DNA from: Firmicutes bacterium UBA1739 | GTDB taxonomy: Bacteria; Bacillota; Clostridia; Peptostreptococcales; Anaerovoracaceae | NCBI GenBank assembly: GCA_002315385.1 | Contig: DCHZ01000014.1 | Location: forward strand, 396 to 35,747 | DNA: 35,352 nt | Direction of reading: 5' to 3' | In this document: piece after piece, positions 14,186-23,162 of the stretch | How positions within the stretch are numbered: the first letter of the stretch is position 1 | How the letters are laid out: each line of letters opens with the position of its first letter | Position numbers and translations under genes: made by a program | The notes under the pieces: generated by a model | What the model saw: the letters and a program-made list of their open reading frames with translations, nothing else | What the model was told of the DNA's origin: nothing | The model's database searches: none

Positions 14186-15944
14186 TAATATACCCCCTGA
14201 TTTCTTTTACAAATATCGACGGCGAGCTGTTTCCCCAGTAAGCCTGCCGTGTGTTGAGTATTTCAATCTCTCTTTCGGCACGGGTAAGTGCCACATAAAA
14301 AAGTCTTACTTCCTCCTCATAATCCATTGATTTTGTAGTATTATCGCTTTCAAAAAAACCGCAGTTCGGAAAAATTCTGTCAATTGAGTCAATAATATAT
14401 ACTTTCTCAAATTCCAGTCCCTTAGATGCATGGCAGGTCAGCAGAGAAACAGCGGGAGTTGAATTATCTGCAGTTCTTCCTTCGCTAAAAACACGGTTAA
14501 GATTCTCTGTTTTAATAATAAAATCGGTAATACTGAGTTTTTCGGCCAGGCATGTAAGAATATTGAGTTTGTTGAGCATGCCCTGTCTGCCGTATCCGTC
14601 AATGAAAAAAGCCGAAAGAATTTTCGAATAATTCAGTTCTTTTACCAGATATCGTATGGCTGACGCGGCATTCATGTTATTCATTTCGTAAAGTCTGCGG
14701 CTTTCCCCTATCATTCTTTTAATATAACCGGGCAAATCCCCGTAATCCTCCATTCCGGAAGATACTTTTAAAATTTTTAATATGTTTTTTGTAATAACAG
14801 AAGAGAATAATTCATTTTTTCCGGCTCTGATACTGAAGTTAATATTTTTCTGAATAAGAGAATCCGCAATGGAAATAAGAGAATCGTTGTTACGGCTGAT
14901 AACTGCGGCGGTGGAATAGTATATGCAATCGGAAGAAATATAATCATTTCTTTCCGCGGCATCTGTAAAGGTTACTGTCTCCACCCTGCCGGGTCTGTTC
15001 TGAACTCCGGTGAGTTTTTTAAAATACCGGTTGCGGTTCTGGGAAATAAAGCTTTCGGCAACCTGAAGAATCAAATCATCACTTCTGTAATTAGTCTGAA
15101 GTTTTATTATGTTTTCTTCGCCCCATTTTTTACTGAATTCAAAAAAAGCATTAGGATAGGCTCCGCGGAATCCGTAGATGCATTGATCCTCATCCCCTAC
15201 CATAAAAAGATTGTTGTGCTTTGATGTAAGAGTTTCAATAATCCTGTTCTGGATAAGTGAGTTGTCCTGAGCCTCATCAACATTATAATATATGTACTTA
15301 TTTTGAAAATAAGCTAAAATATCCGGATTGTTTCGGAGTATTGACAGTGAGAATGCGAGGATATCGTCAAAATCCATTAAATTATTCTCTTTTTTATATT
15401 CTGTGTATTTGTCGAAAATTTCGGCGAAATCTATTCCCCTGATACTGATGTCTGCAATTTCGTCTTTTGACAGCATTCCGTTTGCTGCTTTTGATATATG
15501 ATTTACAGTTTCCGTAACACTTCTGTCCGAAAACCTGCCTTCATTGTTTTCTTTTATCAGCATGGAAATGACGGAATGTGTATTCTCCATTATTCTGCCC
15601 TGCTTAAGACCACGTATCCTGTGATAATGACGGACAATTTTCAGAGCGGCACTGTGAACAGTGCTGAATTCGGGAGCCGCGTCGGGTGTAAGCTCTTCGA
15701 AAACCTCTGTATATTTTGCCCGCATTGTTTTAGCTGCGTCCACACTGAAAGTCACTGTCAGTATACTGTCGGGAGAAATGCCGTTGACAGCTATCATATG
15801 AGCGATTCTTGAGATGATTACTGTGGTCTTTCCGCTGCCGGGAACAGAGATCATCAGTGTCGGTCCGTCGGTCCGCTCTATAGCTCTTCGCTGTTCCGGA
15901 TTAAAACGGATTCCTTTATTAATACAGTATTGTTCAAAGTCCAT
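14142..15944 (-). CDS. UvrD/Rep-like superfamily 1 DNA helicase
   Basis: 600 residues, shorter than PcrA/UvrD (about 720). Motif I is SVPGSGKTT (about 33-41), motif II YNVDEAQD, motif III VGDEDQCIYGFRGA, motif IV QTNYRSDD, motif V LTCHASKGLEFEKV and motif VI RLFYVALTRAE. These give a 3'-5' translocating ATPase that unwinds DNA in repair or restart. The N-terminal FNPEQRRAIE is the Q motif. A 2B-type domain appears reduced and the UvrD C-terminal tail is absent. The ribosome site is weak. It is a lone gene, with the broken carboxypeptidase overlapping its 3' end. Confidence 0.9.
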   Translation of the reverse strand: MDFEQYCINKGIRFNPEQRRAIERTDGPTLMISVPGSGKTTVIISRIAHMIAVNGISPDSILTVTFSVDAAKTMRAKYTEVFEELTPDAAPEFSTVHSAALKIVRHYHRIRGLKQGRIMENTHSVISMLIKENNEGRFSDRSVTETVNHISKAANGMLSKDEIADISIRGIDFAEIFDKYTEYKKENNLMDFDDILAFSLSILRNNPDILAYFQNKYIYYNVDEAQDNSLIQNRIIETLTSKHNNLFMVGDEDQCIYGFRGAYPNAFFEFSKKWGEENIIKLQTNYRSDDLILQVAESFISQNRNRYFKKLTGVQNRPGRVETVTFTDAAERNDYISSDCIYYSTAAVISRNNDSLISIADSLIQKNINFSIRAGKNELFSSVITKNILKILKVSSGMEDYGDLPGYIKRMIGESRRLYEMNNMNAASAIRYLVKELNYSKILSAFFIDGYGRQGMLNKLNILTCLAEKLSITDFIIKTENLNRVFSEGRTADNSTPAVSLLTCHASKGLEFEKVYIIDSIDRIFPNCGFFESDNTTKSMDYEEEVRLFYVALTRAEREIEILNTRQAYWGNSSPSIFVKEIRGYINGIQQKNSYQRLRS

Positions 15945-16002
15945 ATTCTATACCTGAAATGATTGTGATTACGAAAACTAACCTGTTTTGATTATTTTAA
16001 CA

Positions 16003-16040
16003 CATCGGGCCGAAAGAACAAGTGTTCTTTCGGCCCGATG
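16003..16040. terminator. Perfect 18-bp inverted repeat, probable terminator
   Basis: CATCGGGCCGAAAGAACA (16003-16020) and its exact complement (16023-16040) are separated by AG. It lies between two minus-strand genes, 130 bp past the alcohol dehydrogenase stop. The minus-strand flank reads TGTTAAAAT and the plus-strand flank CAATTTTT, so neither side has an ideal T run. Its strength suggests a terminator, but a cruciform or operator is possible. Confidence 0.6.
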
Positions 16041-16169
16041 CAATTTTTGCCGTATTTCGTTCATTTCCGGTTTCGGAATGAATGTTTATGTATTATGGCA
16101 GCTTCGGATTCGGATCTGTATTTGTATGAATGATGAATATCTGTTTCCGGGCTGAGTTCATGCCGTTGA

Positions 16170-17324
16170 TTATTTATAAGACTCTGAATAAATCTTAATA
16201 ATATCCTCTTTTGAAAGCGCTGCTCTGTCAGCTTTCAGCATGCTGAAACCTGTTGCCATGGCATTTTCGGCCAGCTCGTCAAAATCAGATTCCTTAATTC
16301 CGAAATCCGACATTTTGAGATCGGAAACCCCACAGTCATCGATAAGCTTTTTCAGTGCACTGACAAAATCCATAGGATCTGATGCATTTTCATTACCGAG
16401 AGCCTTTGCCATAGCAATGTAGCGCTCAGGTACTGCAGGTGCAAAATGACTGTGATAAGCAACGGATATCATAATAAGGCCTGCTCCGTGAATCAGCTCG
16501 GGATGAAAAGCACTCAGAGAATGCTCCATCGCATGCTCTGAAGTGGTAGATGAAATAGCTTCTACCATACCGGACAATGTACTTGCCATAGCCACTGCCG
16601 CTCTGGCATCTTCATTTCCGCCGTTTTTTACAGCCTCCGGAAGATTGCTGCCGATAAGCTCAATAGCTTTAAGTGCATATAAATCGGTAACGGGATTGGC
16701 TGTTTTTGCAATATAGCCTTCGATTGAATGGAACATTGCGTCAAAACCCTGGTAAGCAGTATATTTTGGAGGTACGGACATCATTAAGTCCGGATCAACT
16801 ATTGAAAGTGCCGGGAAAAACTTATCGCCGCCCCATCCGATTTTCTGATTAAGTGTTTCATTGGTAATTACAAACCACTGGTCTGCCTCGGTTCCCGTAC
16901 CGGCTGTTGTGGGGATAGCCACAACAGGAATAGCCTTATTTTTTGATTTGGAAACACCGGTAAAGAAATCCCAGCATTTTCCTTCGTTAGATGCAACCAT
17001 GGACATTGCTTTTGCGGAGTCTATGCTGGAGCCGCCGCCGATGCCGATGATGAAATCGCAGCCTGTGTTTTTGATAATTTCCGCACCTTCGTCCACATTC
17101 ACGTTTGTTGGGTTCGGCTGAACTTTACTGTACACTTCATAACCGATTTCGCGTGCATCAAGATGTGCCTTGATTCTGTCAATATATCCAAGTCTGGTTG
17201 TTGATGTACCGCCGGTTACAATCAATGCCTTTTTTCCGGGAAGCTTAAGCTTCGCCAGTTTATCAAGGCTTCCCTTTCCGAATACAATTTTTGTAGGTAC
17301 ATTATAATTAAATTTTAAACTCAT
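16170..17324 (-). CDS. Iron-containing alcohol dehydrogenase
   Basis: 384 residues, the family III ADH length. It interconverts an alcohol and aldehyde (or ketone) with NAD(P). The cofactor site is IGIGGGSSIDSAKAM near 94-108, then PTTAGTGTEAD near 139. Iron ligands are expected as Asp and His in FDAMFHSIEGY (about 196-206) and two His in EHAMEHSLSAFHPELIHG (about 262-281). The substrate could be ethanol, butanol, 1,3-propanediol or a longer alcohol; not resolved by sequence. AGGAGG precedes the ATG. It lies 74 bp after the malic enzyme gene, and the two may share a transcript. Confidence 0.93.
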   Translation of the reverse strand: MSLKFNYNVPTKIVFGKGSLDKLAKLKLPGKKALIVTGGTSTTRLGYIDRIKAHLDAREIGYEVYSKVQPNPTNVNVDEGAEIIKNTGCDFIIGIGGGSSIDSAKAMSMVASNEGKCWDFFTGVSKSKNKAIPVVAIPTTAGTGTEADQWFVITNETLNQKIGWGGDKFFPALSIVDPDLMMSVPPKYTAYQGFDAMFHSIEGYIAKTANPVTDLYALKAIELIGSNLPEAVKNGGNEDARAAVAMASTLSGMVEAISSTTSEHAMEHSLSAFHPELIHGAGLIMISVAYHSHFAPAVPERYIAMAKALGNENASDPMDFVSALKKLIDDCGVSDLKMSDFGIKESDFDELAENAMATGFSMLKADRAALSKEDIIKIYSESYK

Positions 17325-17398
17325 TTTTCCTCCTGATAAATTCCGATTATTTCTTTTATTACTTTATCCTGATTTCAGTTTATTAATCTGTACTTTAT

Positions 17399-18571
17399 CT
17401 ATAGTCTTGCAACTCCCGAGCTTACTGCCGCTTCATATACTGCTTTTGATACGGCATCACCCACTCTTTCGTCAAAAGCGGGAACTATAATATAATCTTC
17501 ATTCAGCTCATCGTCACTGATAAGACCGGCAATGGCATATGCCGCAGCCAGTTTCATTTCAGTATTTATATCACTCGCTCTGGCATCCAGGGCACCTCTG
17601 AAGATTCCGGGAAATGCAAGTACGTTGTTTATCTGATTCGGATAATCGGATCTTCCTGTTCCGACGATTCTTGCACCGGAAGCCTTTGCTTCGGCAGGAT
17701 CGATTTCCGGATCCGGATTAGCCATGGCAAAAACTATCGGGTCACTGTTCATTGATTTTATCATCTCTCCGGTAACGAGTCCCTTTGCGGAAACTCCAAT
17801 AAAAACATCTGCGCCTTTTAATGCGTCCGCAAGGCTTCCCTGAATACGGTCACTGTTTGTATATGAAGCGATTTCGTTATGAAGCCAGTTGTCATAGTGA
17901 GTGTCGGCACACAGAATGCCCTTTCTGTTGCAGGCAAGGATGTTTTTCACACCGAAGCCTATCAGCATTTTAATGATTGCCGAGCCCGCAGCACCTGCTC
18001 CCGAAAGAACAACCTTGATTTCATCAATTTTCTTACCTGTCAATTTCAATGCGTTAATGAGTCCCGAAACAACTACTACCGCTGTTCCGTGCTGGTCATC
18101 ATGAAAAACGGGAATATCAAGTTCTTCTTTTAAACGGTTTTCTATCAGCACGCATCTCGGTGCGGAAATATCTTCAAGATTTATTCCTCCAAAGGTGGGA
18201 GCCATCAGCTTTACCGCAGATACTATTTCGTCAACATTTTTGGAATCGAGGCAGATGGGAAATGCATCCACGCCGCCAAATTCTTTAAAAAGGACAGCCT
18301 TTCCTTCCATCACAGGCAGAGCCGCATGAGGACCTATATCACCGAGGCCCAGAACCGCTGTCCCGTCGGTCACTATGGCAACCATATTGTGTTTTGCGGT
18401 GTATTTGTATACATCACCGGTGTTTTTATGAATATACTTACACGGTTCGGCAACCCCGGGAGTATATGCAACAGATAAATCATATTTGCTGTTTACAGGT
18501 ACTCTGCTTGTAACTTCTATTTTACCCTTCCATTCTTCGTGAAGCTTCAAAGCTTCCTGCTGTAAATCCAT
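17399..18571 (-). CDS. NAD(P)-dependent malic enzyme
   Basis: 390 residues, the short bacterial form without a phosphotransacetylase tail. It oxidatively decarboxylates malate to pyruvate. Visible are SVAYTPGVAEPC with the catalytic Tyr near 36, VTDGTAVLGLGDIG, the Lys in VMEGKAVLFK near 93, the metal-binding acids in INLEDISAP, PVFHDDQHGTAVV, the Rossmann glycines VLSGAGAAGSA, and FAMANPDPEI. AAGGAGA precedes the ATG. Upstream on the same strand is an AEC-type permease, a common partner for malate uptake, so the pair may serve malate use. Confidence 0.95.
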   Translation of the reverse strand: MDLQQEALKLHEEWKGKIEVTSRVPVNSKYDLSVAYTPGVAEPCKYIHKNTGDVYKYTAKHNMVAIVTDGTAVLGLGDIGPHAALPVMEGKAVLFKEFGGVDAFPICLDSKNVDEIVSAVKLMAPTFGGINLEDISAPRCVLIENRLKEELDIPVFHDDQHGTAVVVVSGLINALKLTGKKIDEIKVVLSGAGAAGSAIIKMLIGFGVKNILACNRKGILCADTHYDNWLHNEIASYTNSDRIQGSLADALKGADVFIGVSAKGLVTGEMIKSMNSDPIVFAMANPDPEIDPAEAKASGARIVGTGRSDYPNQINNVLAFPGIFRGALDARASDINTEMKLAAAYAIAGLISDDELNEDYIIVPAFDERVGDAVSKAVYEAAVSSGVARL

Positions 18572-18688
18572 CGGTATGTTCTCCTTCCTGTATTTGCATT
18601 TTATCGGTATTAATTATCTGACAGTATCATGTAATTATTATCTGTACTAAATCAACATTGTATTATCTGATTTTAGTGCAGAAGCTAA

Positions 18689-19651
18689 TCATACATTTGC
18701 AAGATAAATATTAAATATCATTCCGAAAACCGGTATAGTGAACAGAGAAAACATGGTGGTTAAAAATATTCCCTCTGCCGCCAGAATTTTATTGCTGTCG
18801 TATCGTGTTGCCAGAACGGCGATATAAGCAGCCGCAGGCATGGACATGGCAAAGCATACCACGCAGAATACCAGCGGATCTATGTGAAGAACCTTAGGAA
18901 CCCACATTAATCCAAAGAACAGTCCGGCAGGAACAACAGCAAGACGGATTATAGTTATAATTAACAGTCTGTAGTTTCTGACAATTTTAGATACCTTACT
19001 CTGACAGAGCTGTACACCTACAAGAAGCATAGCCAGAGGTGCGGTCATATTCCCCAGAAGCTCGCAGGTATCGGCAATAAGAGGCGGGAATTTGATTCCG
19101 GTAAAGAATATTATCAATCCTATTATGCACGATACAAGAGGAATCGAAAAAATCTTTTTAATTGTATCCTTCAGAGTACCCGTGGTTTCCTGATCGTATA
19201 TGAGCAGCAGAGCTCCGGCGGAGAAAATCACAATGTTAAAAATCATATTGGCGATTATTTCCAGAAACAGGCCTTCGGAGCCGAATACTGCTTCGGCCAG
19301 AGGATATCCCATGAAACCGCAGTTTGTAAATACTATCATCATACGATAGATACCCCTGTCTTCACGGGGTGCTTTTAAAAGTTTTACGATAAATATTGAG
19401 ATGAAACAGCAGAGTATCAGGATTACGGCCATAAATACAGCTGACTGTATTGCCTTGCCTGCCATAACCTGTGTGCGTTCCTGGGCCTGCATGGAATAAA
19501 ACACAAGACAGGGACAGGAAATGTTTATCATTAAAGTTGTAAGGTATTTTTCGCTTTCTTTGGGAAGCCAGTTGATTTTAAATCCGAATGCTCCGACAAA
19601 TATTATTAAAAACATTGAGAGTATTTTCTGTAATACAAGTAATAGTTCCAA
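18689..19651 (-). CDS. AEC-family transporter (auxin efflux carrier/malate permease type)
   Basis: 320 residues with about ten membrane segments in two halves, the AEC layout. The N-terminal half has FLIIFVGAFGFKINWLP and a CPCLVF-like stretch at the broken helix (ISCPCLVFYSMQ). The C-terminal half has the broken-helix SMPAAAYIAVLATRY. The start is TTG at 19651, seven bases after AGGAG, and gives the standard N-terminus. AEC proteins in fermenting bacteria move malate or other carboxylates; the malic enzyme gene 117 bp downstream supports malate, but this is context only. Confidence 0.88.
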   Translation of the reverse strand: MELLLVLQKILSMFLIIFVGAFGFKINWLPKESEKYLTTLMINISCPCLVFYSMQAQERTQVMAGKAIQSAVFMAVILILCCFISIFIVKLLKAPREDRGIYRMMIVFTNCGFMGYPLAEAVFGSEGLFLEIIANMIFNIVIFSAGALLLIYDQETTGTLKDTIKKIFSIPLVSCIIGLIIFFTGIKFPPLIADTCELLGNMTAPLAMLLVGVQLCQSKVSKIVRNYRLLIITIIRLAVVPAGLFFGLMWVPKVLHIDPLVFCVVCFAMSMPAAAYIAVLATRYDSNKILAAEGIFLTTMFSLFTIPVFGMIFNIYLANV

Positions 19652-19779
19652 TTCTTCTCTCCTCTAAATTGATTCCTATATATTTTAGTACATAATGCAT
19701 TTTTCATCAAGGATTTTGAAATAAACGGAATAAAAAAATAAACAATTAATATAATGTTTAAATAAATACCGAACGGAGA

Positions 19780-19809
19780 CATGGAGCATGACTGGCCGCA
19801 GCTCCCATG
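19780..19809 (-). terminator. Weak hairpin downstream of mnmA
   Basis: CATGGAGC (19780-19787) pairs with GCTCCCATG (19801-19809) with one bulge. On the minus strand it is followed by an AT-rich stretch with scattered T runs. It may end the NRPS-mnmA transcript. The rest of 19652-19877 shows nothing clear. Confidence 0.35.
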
Positions 19810-19877
19810 GTGCCTACTGTAATCATTGTGTTCTTTTGATAGTATTATCTGCAGGTAATTAATAATTATTCATTTAT

Positions 19878-20939
19878 TTATTCCGCACTTTCGATAAAAC
19901 CTCCGCCGATGAGTCTGTCATCGTCATACCAGACGATGGACTGGCCGGGTGCGGGTGCTCTCTGCGGAACTGTGAATTCCGTAACAATCGTGCCGGATTC
20001 TGTTTCGCAAATGGTGCATTCGGATAAAGGAGCGGCATATCTTATTTTAGCTTTAAGATTTTTTCCGTAATATCTGTCGGTTCCGCAAAAACTGTTATTT
20101 ACGGAGAAAACCCGTGTTTTATGCAGCTCTTCGTTGCTGCCTAATACCACTTTATTCTCAGAGGCATTTATCCCGGTGACGTAAACAGGTTTACCGAAGG
20201 TTACGCCGAAACCTTTTCTTTGCCCGATAGTATAATTGATAATCCCGCTATGCTCACCTATTCTGTTTCCCTGTGTATCGGTAAAGATGCCTTTTTGAGC
20301 ACGCATTCCCATTTTTTCTGTAAGAAACGAAACATAATCATTATTCTCAACAAAGCATATTTCCTGACTGTCTTTTTTTTCGGAATTCGGAAAACCTTTT
20401 GATCTGAGAATTTCCCTGATTTCGTCTTTGGATTCAAATGTGTTCAGAGGAAAAAGAACTCGCGATAATTCTTCCTGCCCGAGCCTCCAAAGAACATAGG
20501 ACTGTTCTTTTTTCCTGTTCTGCGGGCGTTTGATAAAGGCTTCGCCTGTGGCTGCATCAGTTTCGGTATGTGCATAATGGCCGGTGGCTATATGATATGC
20601 ACCGATTTCATCGGCAGCATCGAGTAAAACCCTGAATTTGATGGCTTTATTGCATACAACACAGGGATTGGGTGTACGGCCTGCGGCATATTCGTTGTAA
20701 AAATATGAAATTACAGATGTTTTGAAATCTGATGTTTTGTCTTTATAAATAAGAGGAATGTCAAGTATTTCCGCGGCTTTTTCAGCAGCCTGATAACTGT
20801 CGCTGTTTTTTCCGAGAACATCGAAGTACAGTCCGGTTACGTCATAGCCTTTTTCTTTTAAAATGACAGCGGATGCGGTACTGTCCACTCCGCCGCTCAT
20901 TCCCAGAACTACCTTTTTTTTGCTTAATATTCTGTTCAT
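19878..20939 (-). CDS. mnmA: tRNA-specific 2-thiouridylase
   Basis: 353 residues. It adds sulfur to the wobble uridine (U34) of Lys, Glu and Gln tRNAs. The N-terminal PP-loop VLGMSGGVDSTAS (about 11-23) binds ATP. The catalytic Cys pair is in TPNPCVVCNKAIKF (near 95) and in SQEICFVENNDY (near 192). The central MnmA signature IGQRKGFGVTFGKPVYV follows, and the C-terminal beta-barrel ends with PGQSIVWY. GGGAG precedes the ATG, which lies only 34 bp after the SpoIIE-type phosphatase gene, so this housekeeping gene probably shares the NRPS-operon transcript. Confidence 0.97.
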   Translation of the reverse strand: MNRILSKKKVVLGMSGGVDSTASAVILKEKGYDVTGLYFDVLGKNSDSYQAAEKAAEILDIPLIYKDKTSDFKTSVISYFYNEYAAGRTPNPCVVCNKAIKFRVLLDAADEIGAYHIATGHYAHTETDAATGEAFIKRPQNRKKEQSYVLWRLGQEELSRVLFPLNTFESKDEIREILRSKGFPNSEKKDSQEICFVENNDYVSFLTEKMGMRAQKGIFTDTQGNRIGEHSGIINYTIGQRKGFGVTFGKPVYVTGINASENKVVLGSNEELHKTRVFSVNNSFCGTDRYYGKNLKAKIRYAAPLSECTICETESGTIVTEFTVPQRAPAPGQSIVWYDDDRLIGGGFIESAE

Positions 20940-20973
20940 AATAACTCCCGTTTCGGTTAGGATTCTGTTTTTC

Positions 20974-22764
20974 TCATTGCGAGCGCCATACTTTAATAAA
21001 TGTAAGTATGTTCTCTCCGTTTTCGTATATGTAATTTGTTTCGTCCGCTATTGTTTTCACAAGATAAATCCCATACCCGCCGATTTGAAGCAGGTCTTCG
21101 AACAAAGGCTCTGCTGTTTTTAGTGGATTAAAAGGCAGTCCTTTATCCCGGAAACTCATTTCAATATAATTATGCCCGGCTTCAATTTTTACGGCAATAG
21201 CACCCTGGCCGTTTTCATAAGCATATTCTGTAATATTTCCCAGGATTTCATCGATTGCCGTATCTATTAACCTTCTCACATTATCGGGGCATGATACTGC
21301 ATTCAGGATTAAATCGGTATTATCAATAACATGCTCAATATCGATATCGCTTACATTATATACCCATTCATATTTATCGGGTTTGCAGTCTGAATTAACA
21401 CGTGCCAGCAACAGTGTTTTATCATCAAACTGATGTTCATTATCGGAAAACTCTTCGGTTTTTCTGATTATGCTGTCACACAGTTCGTCAGTTCCGCCTT
21501 CTGTTGTTTTAATCACTTCCCGGAGTCTCCTGTCTCCGAAGGTTTCTCCGGCAGGATTCATGGAATCTGTCACACCATCAGTGTAAAGTACAATAATGTC
21601 GTCTTTTCTGAGTTTAAAAACATGAGTATTTATTTCAAAATCATCAAATACGCCGATAAAAGTGTCGGGATTATTTGTCAATACTTCAATTTCACCGTCA
21701 CTGTGTTTGATTATAGGGAATGTATGACCTGCGTTTGCATATTTACCCACGCCTGTGCGAATATCTATAAGACCTGCCCACACTGTTACAAAAATACAGC
21801 CCGGATTATCTTCCGCCAGAACTCTGTTGACTTCGGAAAATGCCTGACCGATGTCTTTTCCGGTTTTAATCGCAAATCTTAATGTATTGATGGCGGACAT
21901 CATAAACATGGCTGCGGAAAGTCCCTTATCTGAAACATCAGCTGTAATAATAGCCAGAGTGTTTTCATCTGCCATAAAATAGTCGTAAAAATCCCCGGCA
22001 GCTTCTCTTGCAGGCTTCATTGCCGCAGTAATCTGTATTTCGTTTCCGGATGTAATGAATTTTTTCTCCGGAATAACACTTTCCTGAATTTCCACGGCAG
22101 TGTCTATTTCATTTTTCATTTCCAGTGCATTGTAGCCGATTTCCGCCTGCCTGCGCACAAGCCTTCTGCCGCTTTCCGAAATATTAAGACATATGATCAG
22201 CAGAATCAGCATTACAACTGTTTCGGGAATTAACCGGTACATTATTGCATCTTTCGGGAAACCCCATATTTCAATGCCCTGATACCGGTGAAAAAGACGC
22301 ATTGCGGCAAAATTTTTCTCAAGAATTATGTTTGCGGTGCAGCCGGCTATCAGAAATACCCAGTTGGCTGCTGCCGTAATCAATGTAAACTTCCGATTAT
22401 AGTATTTAGTGCTGATAACAATAGGCCCCATCAGAAAGAACATGGAAAAAACTGTTAAACAGAAGTGTGTGACATTTACACCGATAATCAGCACCAGCAT
22501 GAGCAGGTATTTGATGTGTATACCTTTATTTCCGAAAAAAAAGCCGTATACGGAAGATATCATAATGATTATGGCATCAATCAGACAGGCGTTTATCATC
22601 ATTCCGGGTGTCAGGGAAATAAGTCCCATATAGCTGGACAGCATAAATATAAACAGGAACAAGGCATATCCGAACATTATTATGCACAGAAGCCTGTTGC
22701 TCTGCCATTCGTTTTCCGTAAAAAGCTCTTCCGTCTGCCTGTTTATTTCTTCTTTCTTATTCAT
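20974..22764 (-). CDS. Membrane SpoIIE/PP2C phosphatase fused to an RsbW-like HATPase
   Basis: 596 residues in three parts. About 24-195: five or six hydrophobic segments (e.g. 24-48, 54-78, 85-118, 126-146, 178-194), a likely membrane sensor. About 215-455: SpoIIE-type Ser/Thr phosphatase with Mn2+-binding acids in AGDFYD (Asp258), ADVSDKG (Asp276), YTDGVTD (Asp396) and DDKTLL (Asp447-448). About 465-596: GHKL ATPase with N box AIDEILGN (Glu506, Asn510), G1 box RDKGLPFNP (Asp540) and G2 box GGYGIYLVK. The protein thus holds both the phosphatase and kinase-like activities of a partner switch. It begins one base after the STAS stop (TAAtATG) without a strong ribosome site, implying coupled translation. 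The expected partner is the STAS protein next door. Confidence 0.93.
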   Translation of the reverse strand: MNKKEEINRQTEELFTENEWQSNRLLCIIMFGYALFLFIFMLSSYMGLISLTPGMMINACLIDAIIIMISSVYGFFFGNKGIHIKYLLMLVLIIGVNVTHFCLTVFSMFFLMGPIVISTKYYNRKFTLITAAANWVFLIAGCTANIILEKNFAAMRLFHRYQGIEIWGFPKDAIMYRLIPETVVMLILLIICLNISESGRRLVRRQAEIGYNALEMKNEIDTAVEIQESVIPEKKFITSGNEIQITAAMKPAREAAGDFYDYFMADENTLAIITADVSDKGLSAAMFMMSAINTLRFAIKTGKDIGQAFSEVNRVLAEDNPGCIFVTVWAGLIDIRTGVGKYANAGHTFPIIKHSDGEIEVLTNNPDTFIGVFDDFEINTHVFKLRKDDIIVLYTDGVTDSMNPAGETFGDRRLREVIKTTEGGTDELCDSIIRKTEEFSDNEHQFDDKTLLLARVNSDCKPDKYEWVYNVSDIDIEHVIDNTDLILNAVSCPDNVRRLIDTAIDEILGNITEYAYENGQGAIAVKIEAGHNYIEMSFRDKGLPFNPLKTAEPLFEDLLQIGGYGIYLVKTIADETNYIYENGENILTFIKVWRSQ

Positions 22765-22765
22765 A

Positions 22766-23062
22766 TTAATTCATTCCGAACAGGCGGAGAAGACCGAGAT
22801 TTCTGATAATTTCGGTTACCGCCGGGTTTGCATTAATTATTGTAACATTTTTTTCGCCCATTTCCTTTTTTGCCGCCACCAGTACTCTGATTCCTTTTGA
22901 TGAAATGAAGTCAGTATCTCTTAAATCTACGGTAAGAGAATCTATGCTTTCGGAAATCACCTGATTGAGTGCTTTCTGAAAATCGCCGGATGTGGTAGTA
23001 TCCAATCTTCCGGAATATGATACGGTTGCATTGTTTCCGTCTTTTTTTACGTTTATAGCCAT
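22766..23062 (-). CDS. STAS-domain anti-anti-sigma factor (SpoIIAA/RsbV type)
   Basis: 98 residues, a single STAS domain. The phosphorylation loop reads RDTDFISSKGIRVL: Ser55 aligns with the regulatory Ser of SpoIIAA and RsbV, and the preceding Ser54 stands where Asp is usual. In known systems the unphosphorylated form binds an anti-sigma kinase and frees its target; here the HATPase of the adjacent phosphatase protein is the obvious candidate kinase. No sigma factor gene is in the window. GAGGATAAC precedes the ATG. It lies 100 bp after the NRPS stop and one base before the phosphatase gene. Confidence 0.93.
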   Translation of the reverse strand: MAINVKKDGNNATVSYSGRLDTTTSGDFQKALNQVISESIDSLTVDLRDTDFISSKGIRVLVAAKKEMGEKNVTIINANPAVTEIIRNLGLLRLFGMN

Positions 23063-23162
23063 TCTGTTATCCTCTTCTTTCTTTACTTTATCTAATCGGG
23101 GAGAGGCATCCTCCCTTGTGTGGGGGCAGATGCTTCAAAATATGAATAATCCTCAGGATTGT

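Noticed and set aside
19766..19835. A 22-codon minus-strand frame between mnmA and the AEC gene
   Set aside because: No ribosome site, very short, and it overlaps a hairpin; no support beyond an open frame.
23063..23162. A GC-rich hairpin between NRPS and STAS as a terminator
   Set aside because: The stem (GCATC…GATGC with a CCC/GGG core) lacks a T run on the transcribed strand, so the genes are more likely cotranscribed.
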